From: Utricularia gibba
Taxonomy: Eukaryota > Streptophyta > Magnoliopsida > Lamiales > Lentibulariaceae
Direction of reading: 5' to 3'
Assembly (NCBI GenBank): GCA_002189035.1
Contig: NEEC01000011.1
Coordinates: 1,426,001-1,490,000 of the forward strand
DNA length: 64,000 nucleotides
Shown: piece after piece, positions 39,071-48,927 of the stretch
How the letters are laid out: each line of letters opens with the position of its first letter
Numbering within the stretch: the first letter of the stretch is position 1
Made by a program: the position numbers and the translations under genes
Notes under the pieces: model-generated
Databases searched by the model: none
What the model was told of the DNA's origin: nothing
What the model saw: only the letters and a program-made list of their open reading frames with translations

Positions 39071-40579
39071 ATGGTTCTTTTTCTTGTCCTTCCTATTCTT
39101 TTGTATTGCTGCTGTTCAAGAATCGGTAATCTCATTGGACTCCATGGAAGTGATTGGCGGAGAATAGCCTCAGCGATTCTGGGTCGGTGTTTTCCGAGAA
39201 CGAGCTCGCTGGTTTCGTTCTACAGGAACCGCCGCCGCCTGCTGAGCTGGTACACGGAGCTCTTAACTCAGTCACCAACCATGACGATTGTCGTCCACCG
39301 ATTCGGCGCACCGAGGAATGTAGTGACAGCAAACCCAGACAACGTGGAATATATTCTAAAGACGAATTTCGTCAACTTTCCCAAGGGGAAATCGTTTACG
39401 GATGTCCTCAGGGACTTTCTGGGTGCCGGAATTTTCAACGCCGATGGGGAGATGTGGAGAAGGCAGCGTAAAGTGGCGATCCATGGGTTCACGACCAGGC
39501 GTTTGAGAGAATTCTTCTGCGAGGTTCTTGAGGGAGAGGTGGATGAAAGACTAATCCCTGTTCTCGAAGAGGCTGCTGCGAATGGCAGAGTATTGGATCT
39601 ACAGGACGTTTTGAGGAGATTGGCTTTCGATGTTATATGTAAAGCGTCGTTGGGGATGGACCCATTTTGCCTGGATCTATCTCGGCCGCCGCCGCCAATC
39701 ACGAATGCATTAGACGCCGCGTCGGCGATATCCGCCAAGCGCGGGCTGTCGAGTATGTGGAGGATAAAGAAAGCATTAAATGTGGGCGGGGAGAAGGAAT
39801 TGAAAGAAGCGGTGCAAATCGTGAATGGGTATGTGGAGGAGATGATGCGATTGAAGAAAGAATCGATGGAAGACAGGGGCGGCGGTGATCTTATGTCGGA
39901 ATTTCTGAAGTCGGGTTTTAGTGATGAAGTGGTGAGAGACATGGTGGTGAGTTTTCTGATGGCAGGGAGGGACACCACCTCCGCCGCCATGACGTGGTTG
40001 TTCTATCTGCTGGTATCTCACCGGAAAATCGAAAACGACGTCTTAGAGGAGGTGTCAGCGATCTCCGGCGACGGTGGGAGATTCGGATTTGATGACCTTA
40101 GAAAAATGAATCTTACTAAAGCTTGCCTATGCGAATCGATGAGGCTTTACCCGCCGGTGGTCTGGGACTCTAAACACGCCGAAAACGACGACGTCCTGCC
40201 GGACGGAACTTGGATACGAAAGGGCGATCGAGTGACGTATTTCCCGTACGGAATGGGGAGAATGGAGAAGGTGTGGGGTGAGACGCGTCTGGAATTTATT
40301 CCGTCGCGGTGGTTGGACGAGAATAGCGGTGGTTTCAAAACGGTGAATCCTTACAAGTTTCCCTGTTTTCAGGCAGGGCCCAGGGAATGCCTTGGGAAAG
40401 AAATGGCTTTCATACAGATGAAATACGTGGTGGCGGCGGTTCTCCGACGGTTCGAGATAACGCCGGTGAGTTCTCAGCCGCCGGTTTACGTGCCGATGCT
40501 CACGGCGTGCATGGCTGGCGGATTCAATGTTCGGGTTCGACACCGATTGCCGAATGACCGGAATCCCGCCGCCGCTTAG
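39071..40579 (+). CDS. Cytochrome P450, CYP94B-like, intronless, 502 aa
   Basis: Membrane-bound P450 of the CYP86 clan. CYP94B members hydroxylate jasmonoyl-isoleucine at C-12, turning off jasmonate signalling; other CYP94s are fatty-acid omega-hydroxylases. Motifs: I-helix AGRDTTSAAMTW, ExxR in CESMRLYPP, WDSKHAENDDVLPDGT, FPYGMGRME, and heme loop FQAGPRECLGKEMAF with the cysteine ligand. Strong CYP94B-type text includes RNRRRLLSWYTELL, ILKTNFVNFPKGKSFTD and PYKFPCFQAGPRE. It is intronless as usual for CYP94. The region after the anchor lacks the normal proline-rich GPxSYPIIG hinge and reads LHGSDWRRIASAILGRCFPR instead. JA-Ile substrate is an inference. Confidence 0.9.
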   Translation: MVLFLVLPILLYCCCSRIGNLIGLHGSDWRRIASAILGRCFPRTSSLVSFYRNRRRLLSWYTELLTQSPTMTIVVHRFGAPRNVVTANPDNVEYILKTNFVNFPKGKSFTDVLRDFLGAGIFNADGEMWRRQRKVAIHGFTTRRLREFFCEVLEGEVDERLIPVLEEAAANGRVLDLQDVLRRLAFDVICKASLGMDPFCLDLSRPPPPITNALDAASAISAKRGLSSMWRIKKALNVGGEKELKEAVQIVNGYVEEMMRLKKESMEDRGGGDLMSEFLKSGFSDEVVRDMVVSFLMAGRDTTSAAMTWLFYLLVSHRKIENDVLEEVSAISGDGGRFGFDDLRKMNLTKACLCESMRLYPPVVWDSKHAENDDVLPDGTWIRKGDRVTYFPYGMGRMEKVWGETRLEFIPSRWLDENSGGFKTVNPYKFPCFQAGPRECLGKEMAFIQMKYVVAAVLRRFEITPVSSQPPVYVPMLTACMAGGFNVRVRHRLPNDRNPAAA

Positions 40580-42468
40580 AACTTGATTTTTTTATTTTTC
40601 TTTAATTTTTTATTTTTATTATTACTATTGGAATTTTGTGACAAGTATTGCTCTCTGTTACCCAGATTTAAGATTCCAGATTCTAGATTCACAGAATACG
40701 ACATTGGATTCCCATGTACAAAATTCATATTTATGAAATTACAAAAACGAATAATATTATTAAATAGTTAAATATTTTAAAAATAAAAATCAATAACAGT
40801 TCATACAGGATTAAATAAAGGAAAATAAAATGGTTAGTCTACATAGCAAAGTCCAAACTAAAGACAAAATTAGAATTAAAAAATCTAATCTTCCATATCA
40901 TATTGAACTTCATCCTCATACATATTTGAATCATTAGAGTGATTATTCTTTTCACTTAAATCTTTTTGCTTATTTGAAATTAACTCTTCAAAAAGGAGAT
41001 ATAATAATATCACCAGAATCACCTTTAAAGTACCACAAATTTGTATCACATATATTATATTTTAGAAATTCCAAGACTAAATATTCATTTGGGCTGGAAA
41101 TTACCTCTTTGTCTAAGCAGGCCTGAGAATGTTCTGACCCAGCCCAAATCCAGCTCTAGTTCGTGAAGAGATGTCCAGATTCATCAAGACTATAAATGGG
41201 CATTTTGAACTGATGGTTAAATCAGTTTTTCCTCTTGGCAGAATAAGAAATGAACGCCTTGCAAGACTTTACGAACTAGAGGTCATTGACTGGTTGCCAA
41301 GACCTGTTTCATTTGGATTTTCATAAGAACTTGGTGAAAGGGAAAAGTTATTCAATTTGGTGTGATTAGCACCCGTGGTTTTTACCAGTTTGGTTTTCCA
41401 CATTAAAAATTCTCGTGTTCTTCCTTTTTTTGCCTTTCGTTTGGTTTTCTTTGCGTTTGTGTTGTTCCTATTGATGTGGAAAACTACCACAAATTATACA
41501 ACATATTCAACACATTTAGAAGTCAACTGATATCTATTTAATGAATAAATTATCTTCTACGTGTTCCAACTTCATTCACATATTGAGAAGGAATGGATAT
41601 AAATAATTAATTTTAAAGCATTGAATTGTTAGAATTTTTTTACCCAAAATTACCAATCATTTAACCCATGATAGTTTTAGTTTTATAAGATAGAATTTTA
41701 TCAAGATTTCCAAAAAATAACTAATAAACTTTAAAAACTCACATTTTGTAGAAATTAAATCACTTATGTTGCTAAAATAATGTCTAAAACCTCACCAATC
41801 AATGCATCACTATTTTCATTGACTTGTAATGTTACCAATAGGGGATGTTCTTTCTTCCATCATGTATTTGAGTCAAATTTTGCTTCATTCCATGCAACAT
41901 AATGTTGTGTGCAATATTTCAAAATATACTCTCATCATCATGAATATTTTTTTTTCAAAGATGTAAATATTTTTCTAACACTATAAAACATATATATTAA
42001 ATCAACAAAGGCATAGGGAATCTGTATTCTAAACATATCATATATTAAATAATCAAATGTTATGAGTTTACTAATAATATCCCAAAAGTCTTTGTTTAAA
42101 ATAATATCATCAATACATCAATAATATAACACTAATATTGACTAGTCAACACAGTTTTCAACTTTTATTTAACTATCTTAAATTGATTAGTCACAATAAT
42201 AAGAGAATAAAAATATGTTTCTATCATATTCACTAACTTCAATATAAATATTTCTTAAATAAAAACTAAGTATTATTGAATATATATTTTTTGAAAAAAA
42301 ATGAGGGGTGATATAGCAAAATGGGTTTGAATATATATATTTTTATATTTTAATTTCTTTACACAACATATCGTAAATCAAATATGAATTCAAATCTTAT
42401 TTGTAAGGGATTTGCATTTGAAGTAAAAAAAAAACATTGAATTTGGACAAATAAGTATTGTTGTATTA
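40580..42468. other. AT-rich intergenic region
   Basis: AT-rich with no coding signal. 41090-41500 has more balanced composition but only a short ORF without features. Confidence 0.3.
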
Positions 42469-42542
42469 TACTCCAAATCAAAATGAAAAAAATTGATCAA
42501 AACTAGAGTTTTGATCAATTTTTTTCATTTTGATTTGGAGTA
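42469..42542. repeat. Perfect 36-bp inverted repeat with 2-nt spacer
   Basis: Left arm 42469-42504 and right arm 42507-42542 are exact reverse complements around the spacer AG at 42505-42506. The arm includes TCAAAATGAAAAAAATTGAT. It would form a 36-bp stem. About 460 bp upstream of the C2-protein gene; no TIR-element ends or target duplication were seen around it. Confidence 0.9.
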
Positions 42543-42903
42543 GTTTTGAATTCAACTTCAAATTTGAAGGTTTTACGAAGTTAAAGAGGGTGTTGTGAAA
42601 ATAATGTTTTAAAATCAATTTCAGCTCATTCTTAGATTTATTTATAATTTTAAATGGAATATTTTTAATATTAAAAAATTAAATTTAATATGCATAAAAT
42701 TTTACATTTATTTTAATTTTCACAAAAATTATTAATTTTAAAAATTATGAATTTAAATTAAATCAAATCTAATATAGAATTTTAAAATTCTATGAAAGCT
42801 TACCGTCCATCCTACGCGGTTGCTTCATGCTGAATAAATAAAACGCGTTCTCGGTATGGGCCGGCCGTTTTCCTTCTACAATGTTCTCGAGTCAGGACCC
42901 TCC

Positions 42904-42910
42904 TATAAAT
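42904..42910 (+). promoter_or_regulatory. TATA box of the SRC2-like gene
   Basis: TATAAAT about 90 bases before the ATG at 43000. It lies in a GC-richer stretch that begins after the AT-rich spacer. Confidence 0.6.
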
Positions 42911-42999
42911 CCCCAAATCGAACCGGAGAGGTCTTCGTTCAATCCCTAGCGAAGGCTTCTTCTGTTTTTTCTCGAAATTCGCGGTGATCTCGCTTGAGT

Positions 43000-43794
43000 A
43001 TGGAGTACCGGCCGTTGAAGGTTACGGTGGTGTCGGCGGAGGGGCTGAAGGACATCAAGCTCTTCGGGAAAATGGATCTCTACGCGGAGATTTCTCTCGC
43101 TGGCTATCCACAATCTTTGAAGAAGACATTCGTTGACAAGAACTGCGGATCCAATCCGAAGTGGAATTTCAAGGCGGAGTTTATCGTCGATGAGCCTTAT
43201 CTCACAAGGCCTGGTCTCTCGCTTCTGGTCCGGATCAAGGACGATGGCACTTTCGGTGATAAGACCGTTGGATCCGTAACCATCCCTGTTCATGACCTCT
43301 TCCGCCCTGATTACGCCGAGAATCACGTTGTTGAGTACCAGGTGATCACGTCATCTGGAAAGCCAAAGGGAACGCTCATATTATCCTATACGTTCGGGGA
43401 GAAATTCACTCAAACGGCTCCGGAACCTAAGCATAAGCATCTCCCGGAGGAGCCAGTGACGGCGTATCCAGCAGCACCTGGAGCGTACCAGGCGCCTCCC
43501 CAGGGGATGGGTTACCCCCCTCCGCAGTATGCTCAGCCGTCTTATGCGCAGACCAGCGGCTACGGGTACCAGCCTCAGCCGAATTATGCTTATGGTGCTC
43601 CTCCTCCAGGTGGGTATGCTCCCTACGCGCAGCCGCCGCGGAAGAATAAGATGGGCGGGATTGGCGGCGCCGGTCTGGGATTGGGTGCTGGGTTACTGGG
43701 AGGATTGCTTGTTGGAGAAGCTATATCCGATATCGGCGAATCGGCAGCGTATGCCGATGGATACGATGATGCTATAGGCGACTTTGGATTCTAG
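43000..43794 (+). CDS. SRC2-like C2 domain protein, single exon, 264 aa
   Basis: C2-domain membrane protein of the SRC2 (soybean gene regulated by cold-2) type, associated with ER/vacuole trafficking and Ca2+-dependent membrane binding. Residues 1-130 form a C2 domain (RPLKVTVVSAEGLKDIKLFG, KMDLYAEISL, GSNPKWNFKAEFIV, VGSVTIPVHDLF). A Pro/Tyr/Gln/Gly-rich low-complexity middle follows, then a glycine-rich hydrophobic segment (GAGLGLGAGLLGGLLVGEAI) and the acidic tail DGYDDAIGDFGF. The open frame starts at a TTG at 42994; the first ATG is 43000. Length and layout fit the family. Confidence 0.92.
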   Translation: MEYRPLKVTVVSAEGLKDIKLFGKMDLYAEISLAGYPQSLKKTFVDKNCGSNPKWNFKAEFIVDEPYLTRPGLSLLVRIKDDGTFGDKTVGSVTIPVHDLFRPDYAENHVVEYQVITSSGKPKGTLILSYTFGEKFTQTAPEPKHKHLPEEPVTAYPAAPGAYQAPPQGMGYPPPQYAQPSYAQTSGYGYQPQPNYAYGAPPPGGYAPYAQPPRKNKMGGIGGAGLGLGAGLLGGLLVGEAISDIGESAAYADGYDDAIGDFGF

Positions 43795-44618
43795 ATCCAT
43801 TTCCTGCTCTCTTATTTGATTGCCGTTACTTACGTTAGGGGATATGCATCTTATGTTTCAGTTCAGTGTGTACATATATGAATGCGTCGTAGTTTTGTAA
43901 TAACCTCGATGGGGGCATCTGTCGGATAGTGCTTTAACGTTTAATTTGATCATCCTTTAGATCCTTGACCTTGAAGCTTAACCGTAAATACGGAAGTGGA
44001 GATGCACTGTCTCCGATTACGCCTATGCTTGTAACTCAGAAAAGATGTTTCTTTCTTCATTCTCCTTTCAGGGCTGTGACGGCTGCTATTGAAGCTTGGA
44101 TCTTTTCTTGTTTTTGTTTGCATGATCTTTTGTGAAGCTATTAGCTGCTGCTGAAACTGGGTTTTCTTGCGTAGGCTAGACTACAATCTTTTATGGTATT
44201 GGGGTGCTATACAGGTCTAGAGTGTTCATTGGTGCTCCTTCCTTCTTCTTGGGGGCATATTTAATTTCCTTTCAACGTCTTGACTCGCCGTCGTTCAGAT
44301 TCGATTCAAGTTTGAAGCTCGTGGTAATGCAGAAAACAACCTCGATTCATCATAGCAATATGCTTCAGCTTTTCTTTCATTCGGATGAACCTCTTAGAAC
44401 TGGTTCTCTACATCTAGATGCATAAACTGGTAAGACTGACGAGAAACGGCGACTGAAGAGAGGTCTGGTTTGACAGCGAATTTGAGGAAGCTGAGGCAGA
44501 AGGACAAGATGATGATGATGGAAGCAAACGTATCATTTAAAAATAATTTATTTAAGTGGAAAAGATTTGACATTCAACGGGTTCCGGTGGCCGGTAGAAG
44601 GCGGAATTGCAATTGGGA
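43795..44618. other. 3' UTR of SRC2-like gene and promoter of the next gene
   Basis: Ordinary composition, same-strand neighbours. An ORF at 44204-44425 has no features. No separate gene is supported. Confidence 0.35.
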
Positions 44619-46678
44619 ATGAGATCTTCTTCAGTTCCGCTCAAGTTCGCGTTCGTTTTATCCCTTTCCCTCGCCGGCGCTGCTTCCTTTACCGTCTCCG
44701 CCGTCCCTTCACCGCCTAGATCTCATCATCGAATAAGGGCTTATTCTCGCTCTCGCTCCCGCTCTCCGCCGCTCACTCCCAAGGCCACTGTCTCCGACTT
44801 GTTGGCCCTCCTAGGCCCACCCCACGAGGCGGATTCCGTCAATTTGAATGTGGCGGATGAGCTTTGGTCGTGTTTCAAATTCCTTGTACCCCATAGTCGA
44901 AGTGTCAAATCGGTGCGATCACTAAGTTCTGTGGTGAATGGGTTTTCGTTTGGAAGAAAAGGCGTTGATAGTGTAGATCAATTGATATTGTCGCCACCTG
45001 ATTCAGTATTGGAGTTGGCGAGGATAGCTGTTGACTCTGGCGCTGATCCTGGGGCCATTCATCGAGCTCTTGATCCAGCAATGATTCCTGTAAGTATCCT
45101 CGAAGACTCCTTACCCTTAATTCCCAGTTGGGTTCACCACTAGCTCCACTTTTTTTCTTTGAGGGGTTATAAGCTAAAGTGATAATGGATTGCATCGTTC
45201 GCGCTGCTGCTTTCTTTCAATGAAATTCTCGCTTGAAGCTCAACTTTTGAAGGATCCCTTTGAGAAGTACAGGTGCCTGACGTTGAAGCTTGTGTTGAAG
45301 ATCGATGTGAGCTTACCAGAACTCCATACGGGAGGCGATTTGTTGACGAGGTACATAAAATCGAGATAGCACCTCTTGGGGGTGAAGTGTCTAATGGTTG
45401 ATTTAGTTCATGTAGCCTGCCAGTTTCTCTTTTATAGGAGCTGAATTCTTACCTCAAGTTCCTGTTTGAAACTATTGCGATCCGTGGTCCTGATGTTGGG
45501 CTGAACTTATCCCTGAGCCGGTTTGACTTGTTCCATGGTCATGTTTTTCTAGCAAGAGGTTCCGGGAGGCTTGGCATTCTGTGAGTTGGCATACAAAACT
45601 ACTATATTATGTAGTTGACAGATGAGCTTGCAATCACTATTGCATTTCCAGGTTTCATGCTAAAGAGTATCCTGCTTATGATAAAGAAGTTTTCCCGTGT
45701 AACATGGGCTACTGCCAAATAGGTAAGTCGGTGAATGGGGGTTTGAATCATGACCTGTATGGAAATTAGAATGTGAGAGAGAGATCTACAACTGTTCAAA
45801 AGTTTTTAGAAGGTGGGAGCAGACACCACCATTTGCTTCGTGTACCTGAATCATCCTGCTTGTTATTTTCAGGATCTAATGTTGCGTATGACGATTCCAT
45901 GGACTTGAGAAATATTCTTTGGCTTGCTCCATTACCAAGTAATTCCACGGATTCATGGTTGGCACCAGGTATACGTCTTGCTTTTTTTTTTTGTTTTTTT
46001 TTGCTCAGTTAAGGACTACGTTTACCACACTTGTCTGTCTGAACAAGCTGTGATAATTCCACATGTTATGCTAGACTTTTTCTAGCTGTGCAGATGTTGA
46101 GGATTTGATTCGCACTATGATATCTAGTTTGTAATCCAGGGGCTGAATGTGTTGTTTATGATAAGAAAAACAAATCTCCAGTAAAGTCACCAACAATGAT
46201 TTACCATCAGATTATCCAGTATTTTCCCCTAGTTTGAAGTCTTGTTCGAAAAAATGTGTACTTTTTGGCATTCTGTTCGTGTTTCGATTATTAGTTGATG
46301 CCATCGTAACGAAGCTGTTGATTTAGATGCTCAGAATGTGGTAGCTGTTTATGCAATGTACCAACACTGGATGCTGCTCTTGTTTGAGCCTGCATTCATT
46401 CCTTGTTGCAGGAGTGCTGGTGGTGTTAGATGCAAACCCCAAGGGGATCATTTATCGGGATCTGATCCCAGATTACGTTGGTTTTGCAAGAACTCTGTAT
46501 GAAGGTTTGACTCTGGAAATCCTTACACATCCACACCCCATATACATCATCCCTGTTGCTAACCTTTGAAGGCACATGTTGCCACTGCAATGCAGAGGAT
46601 TTTGGGGAAGTTGTGGCGGATGTCAACTACCTCAATGTTGGAGAAAAGCTGCCTGATTTTCAAATCTTCATCTGCTGA
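44619..46678 (+). CDS. Unassigned plant protein, probably plastid, 7 exons, 344 aa
   Basis: I do not recognise the family. Exons: 44619-45089, 45273-45350, 45438-45580, 45652-45722, 45873-45968, 46412-46504, 46596-46678; all GT-AG and closing in frame. The first ATG is 44619. The N-terminus has a hydrophobic stretch (VPLKFAFVLSLSLAGAASFT) followed by a Ser/Arg/Pro-rich region, consistent with plastid or other organelle targeting. The body contains SDLLALLGPPHEADSV, RCELTRTPYGRRFVDEE, NLSLSRFDLFHGHVFLARG, FHAKEYPAYDKEVFPCNMGY, IIYRDLIPDYVGFARTLYEE and VNYLNVGEKLPDFQIF. The orderly splicing and even composition argue for a real, single-copy-type gene. No catalytic motif is evident. Confidence 0.75.
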
Positions 46679-47112
46679 TTGGCAAATCCCCTAACTCCCA
46701 TGCAGGTACATAAGAATTAAACCTGGTGATAGTAGCATATGTTATCAACAATGTTGCTGTTTTAATTGGTCTAAAAAATCATGAATCGTTTGGATAAATA
46801 CCAAACTTTTTTTTATGAATGGTTCACGATTCAATAAGATTCAATTGTGAACTTTTAAACATTTATGTGTTGTAATTCACTCCAATTTCAAATAGTATAC
46901 TCATCTTCTTCCCCATGTTGTGATGTTGTGCAAATGGTAGCACAACTTGGCTTGCAAGTTTCTGTTCTTGAAGTGAAGAGTGCTGAAAGAGAAAGAGTAG
47001 TTTTGCAAAAAAATGTGGGGGTGATAAGGTGTAACAGAAAGATTTGAAGGGGTGATATTGTAATATTTTGAAAATATGTACAGAAAAAATTCTTCTGAAC
47101 CCCGCCTGGAGG
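46679..47112. other. Spacer between convergent genes
   Basis: Shared 3' flanks of the unassigned gene (+) and the ATL gene (-). No independent feature is seen. Confidence 0.35.
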
Positions 47113-48117
47113 CTATCCATGTGGGTTGGCGTGGGTGGCGGTAGAATTTGGGCTTTCGGGGGCTTCGGCGGCTTTGGGATCGAAGTATTTGAACGACGCG
47201 GTGGTTCGTCCGCCGCCGTCACTCGCCACTTTGGGCGATTGCATCGAGAAAGCTCGCCGGAATATTATCCAACGCTGTGAGGGTCTCTGGCTGGACCTCG
47301 CGCCGCCGCGGCTGCTGTCTTCGCCGCTTCTGAAACCCCTTGCGGAATCGCCGGCGTAACCTCGGGCTGTGTTGAACATGGATCTCTCCATCACCTCCTT
47401 CTTCATCCCCTCCGGCAATCTCAGAGTAAACCGATCTAGATCGCCCAGTTGAAGAACCAGAGAGTGCCCCGTGGTGTGGGATCTGAAATTAGGCAAACGG
47501 TTTGGGGTTTGGGAAGTGGCGTTTCCATTTGCGTCTATCTGTACGGCGATTTCACCGTTTCGCGAACCAATGCGATTGTTCTCCGGCGGCTGTAAAGGTG
47601 GCGCTTGGGCGGGTTGGGTCAAATCCGCCCGGCATACAGGGCAAGTAGTGTGTTGTGCGAGCCACGCGTCGATGCACTCCGGGTGAAAAACATGATCGCA
47701 ATGAGGCAGCAAACGCAAGGTATCATCCTCCACAAATTCGTTCAGACAAACGGCGCACTCCAGAGCGCCTTTTCCGATCTTGTGCTCCTTCACCTCGGAG
47801 TAGGAGAAAGTGGGGAGCCCCACGATTATCTCATCATCCAGTCCCCGCGCTGCCGCCGCACCGCGCCGGGTCCCCATCGAAACACCTCTTCGGGTCCCGC
47901 CGACTGAAACATGGGCGTCGTTGCAGCGGCGGAGGTAGACCGAGCAGACGGCCATGAAGAAAAGCGCTCCCACGAGAGCAATCATGATGCTCGCCATGGG
48001 CGGATTGAACTGCGCCAAGTTATACGGGTTATCGGTGAACCCCCCGCCACCGGTCTGAGCGTCGACGAGATCCCCTACGAATGCAGCGATCACGAGACAT
48101 CTCGCCGCCAATCCCAT
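47113..48117 (-). CDS. RING-H2 E3 ubiquitin ligase, ATL6/ATL31 type, intronless, 334 aa
   Basis: ATL-family membrane E3 ligase; ATL6/ATL31 act in carbon/nitrogen response and defence by targeting 14-3-3 proteins. Order: signal-like N-terminus (MGLAARCLVIAAFVGDLVDA), a transmembrane segment (ASIMIALVGALFFMAVCSVY), a basic region, the GLD motif (ARGLDDEIIVGLPTFSYSEV), and the RING-H2 at about residues 120-161 (CAVCLNEF...CDHVFHPECIDAWLAQHTTCPVC). The long Ser/Arg-rich tail includes LRLPEGMKKEVMERSMF, as in ATL6/31. It is intronless as most ATLs are. It lies convergent with the upstream gene. Confidence 0.93.
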   Translation of the reverse strand: MGLAARCLVIAAFVGDLVDAQTGGGGFTDNPYNLAQFNPPMASIMIALVGALFFMAVCSVYLRRCNDAHVSVGGTRRGVSMGTRRGAAAARGLDDEIIVGLPTFSYSEVKEHKIGKGALECAVCLNEFVEDDTLRLLPHCDHVFHPECIDAWLAQHTTCPVCRADLTQPAQAPPLQPPENNRIGSRNGEIAVQIDANGNATSQTPNRLPNFRSHTTGHSLVLQLGDLDRFTLRLPEGMKKEVMERSMFNTARGYAGDSARGFRSGEDSSRGGARSSQRPSQRWIIFRRAFSMQSPKVASDGGGRTTASFKYFDPKAAEAPESPNSTATHANPHG

Positions 48118-48918
48118 TAACAGAGGGGCAATGCGAATCGATCTGGGAAGGGAGATCTGCCTATGAAAAAGCAGCCTATTTGTCTGAATGCCGTCGAGCT
48201 TCCCTGAGAAAACAGCGAGGAAGACGACTTTTCGTGATTCATCTCATGCCCATGGGACATGGCTCAGGAGAAAGCAATTCTATGACGATGATAATGATGG
48301 CTACCTAATTGTTAATTGCCGCCACGTGGATTAAATTAAAGCATGATTAATTTTTAATTAATATTAATGTTTGTAGGGATTAGTTAGTGAAACAATGCTA
48401 AATGGATGCATCACCTCTCAAGAAGCCACCATAAGATAATTAAAGTTGTGATACAATTTATTTAGAACAATTTTTATTTATTAAGATAATTAATAAATAA
48501 TTTTATTACACATACAAACCAATTCTATTTCAAAAAAGTATAAATATTATATATTTTTTTATTGAAAATAATTCTCCAAAAACTAAATCAGAACCATTAA
48601 ATACATACAAGACAACTCAACATGTTTTTCTTTTTAAAAAAAAAATTTACAAAAAGCCCTTATCAAAAAATATTGATTTTGTTTCGTCCATTTTCCATTT
48701 AAAAAAAGTTTTTATTAAAATCATGTCAACTATTAATAAAATAACCGTTGGTTATGTGTCCACGTAGCCGGATCTCCACCATTAGATGACGCTTGTTCCA
48801 CAAGCTTCTGTTTCCCTGTCTCAGGCTCGCATTTATTACTTCTTTAATTCGCATTTTCCAAATTACAAATAATAATTAAAAAGAAAAAGAAGGTTGAAAA
48901 TGAGGATCGACAACTCAC
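48118..48918. other. ATL promoter side and AT-rich spacer
   Basis: About 200 bases of upstream flank, then AT-rich DNA up to the target-site duplication of the MULE-like element. No gene. Confidence 0.35.
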
Positions 48919-48927
48919 CGATTGCAA
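48919..48927. repeat. Left 9-bp target-site duplication of the MULE-like element
   Basis: CGATTGCAA, matched by CGATTGCAC at 51062-51070 (8 of 9). Nine bases is the characteristic target duplication of Mutator-like elements. Confidence 0.65.

Noticed and set aside
39268-39990. 240-codon minus-strand ORF inside the P450 gene
   Set aside because: It is an antisense shadow of the CYP94B coding sequence, which has clear heme and I-helix motifs.
47605-47957. Plus-strand ORFs over the ATL gene
   Set aside because: Antisense shadows of the GC-rich RING-H2 coding sequence.
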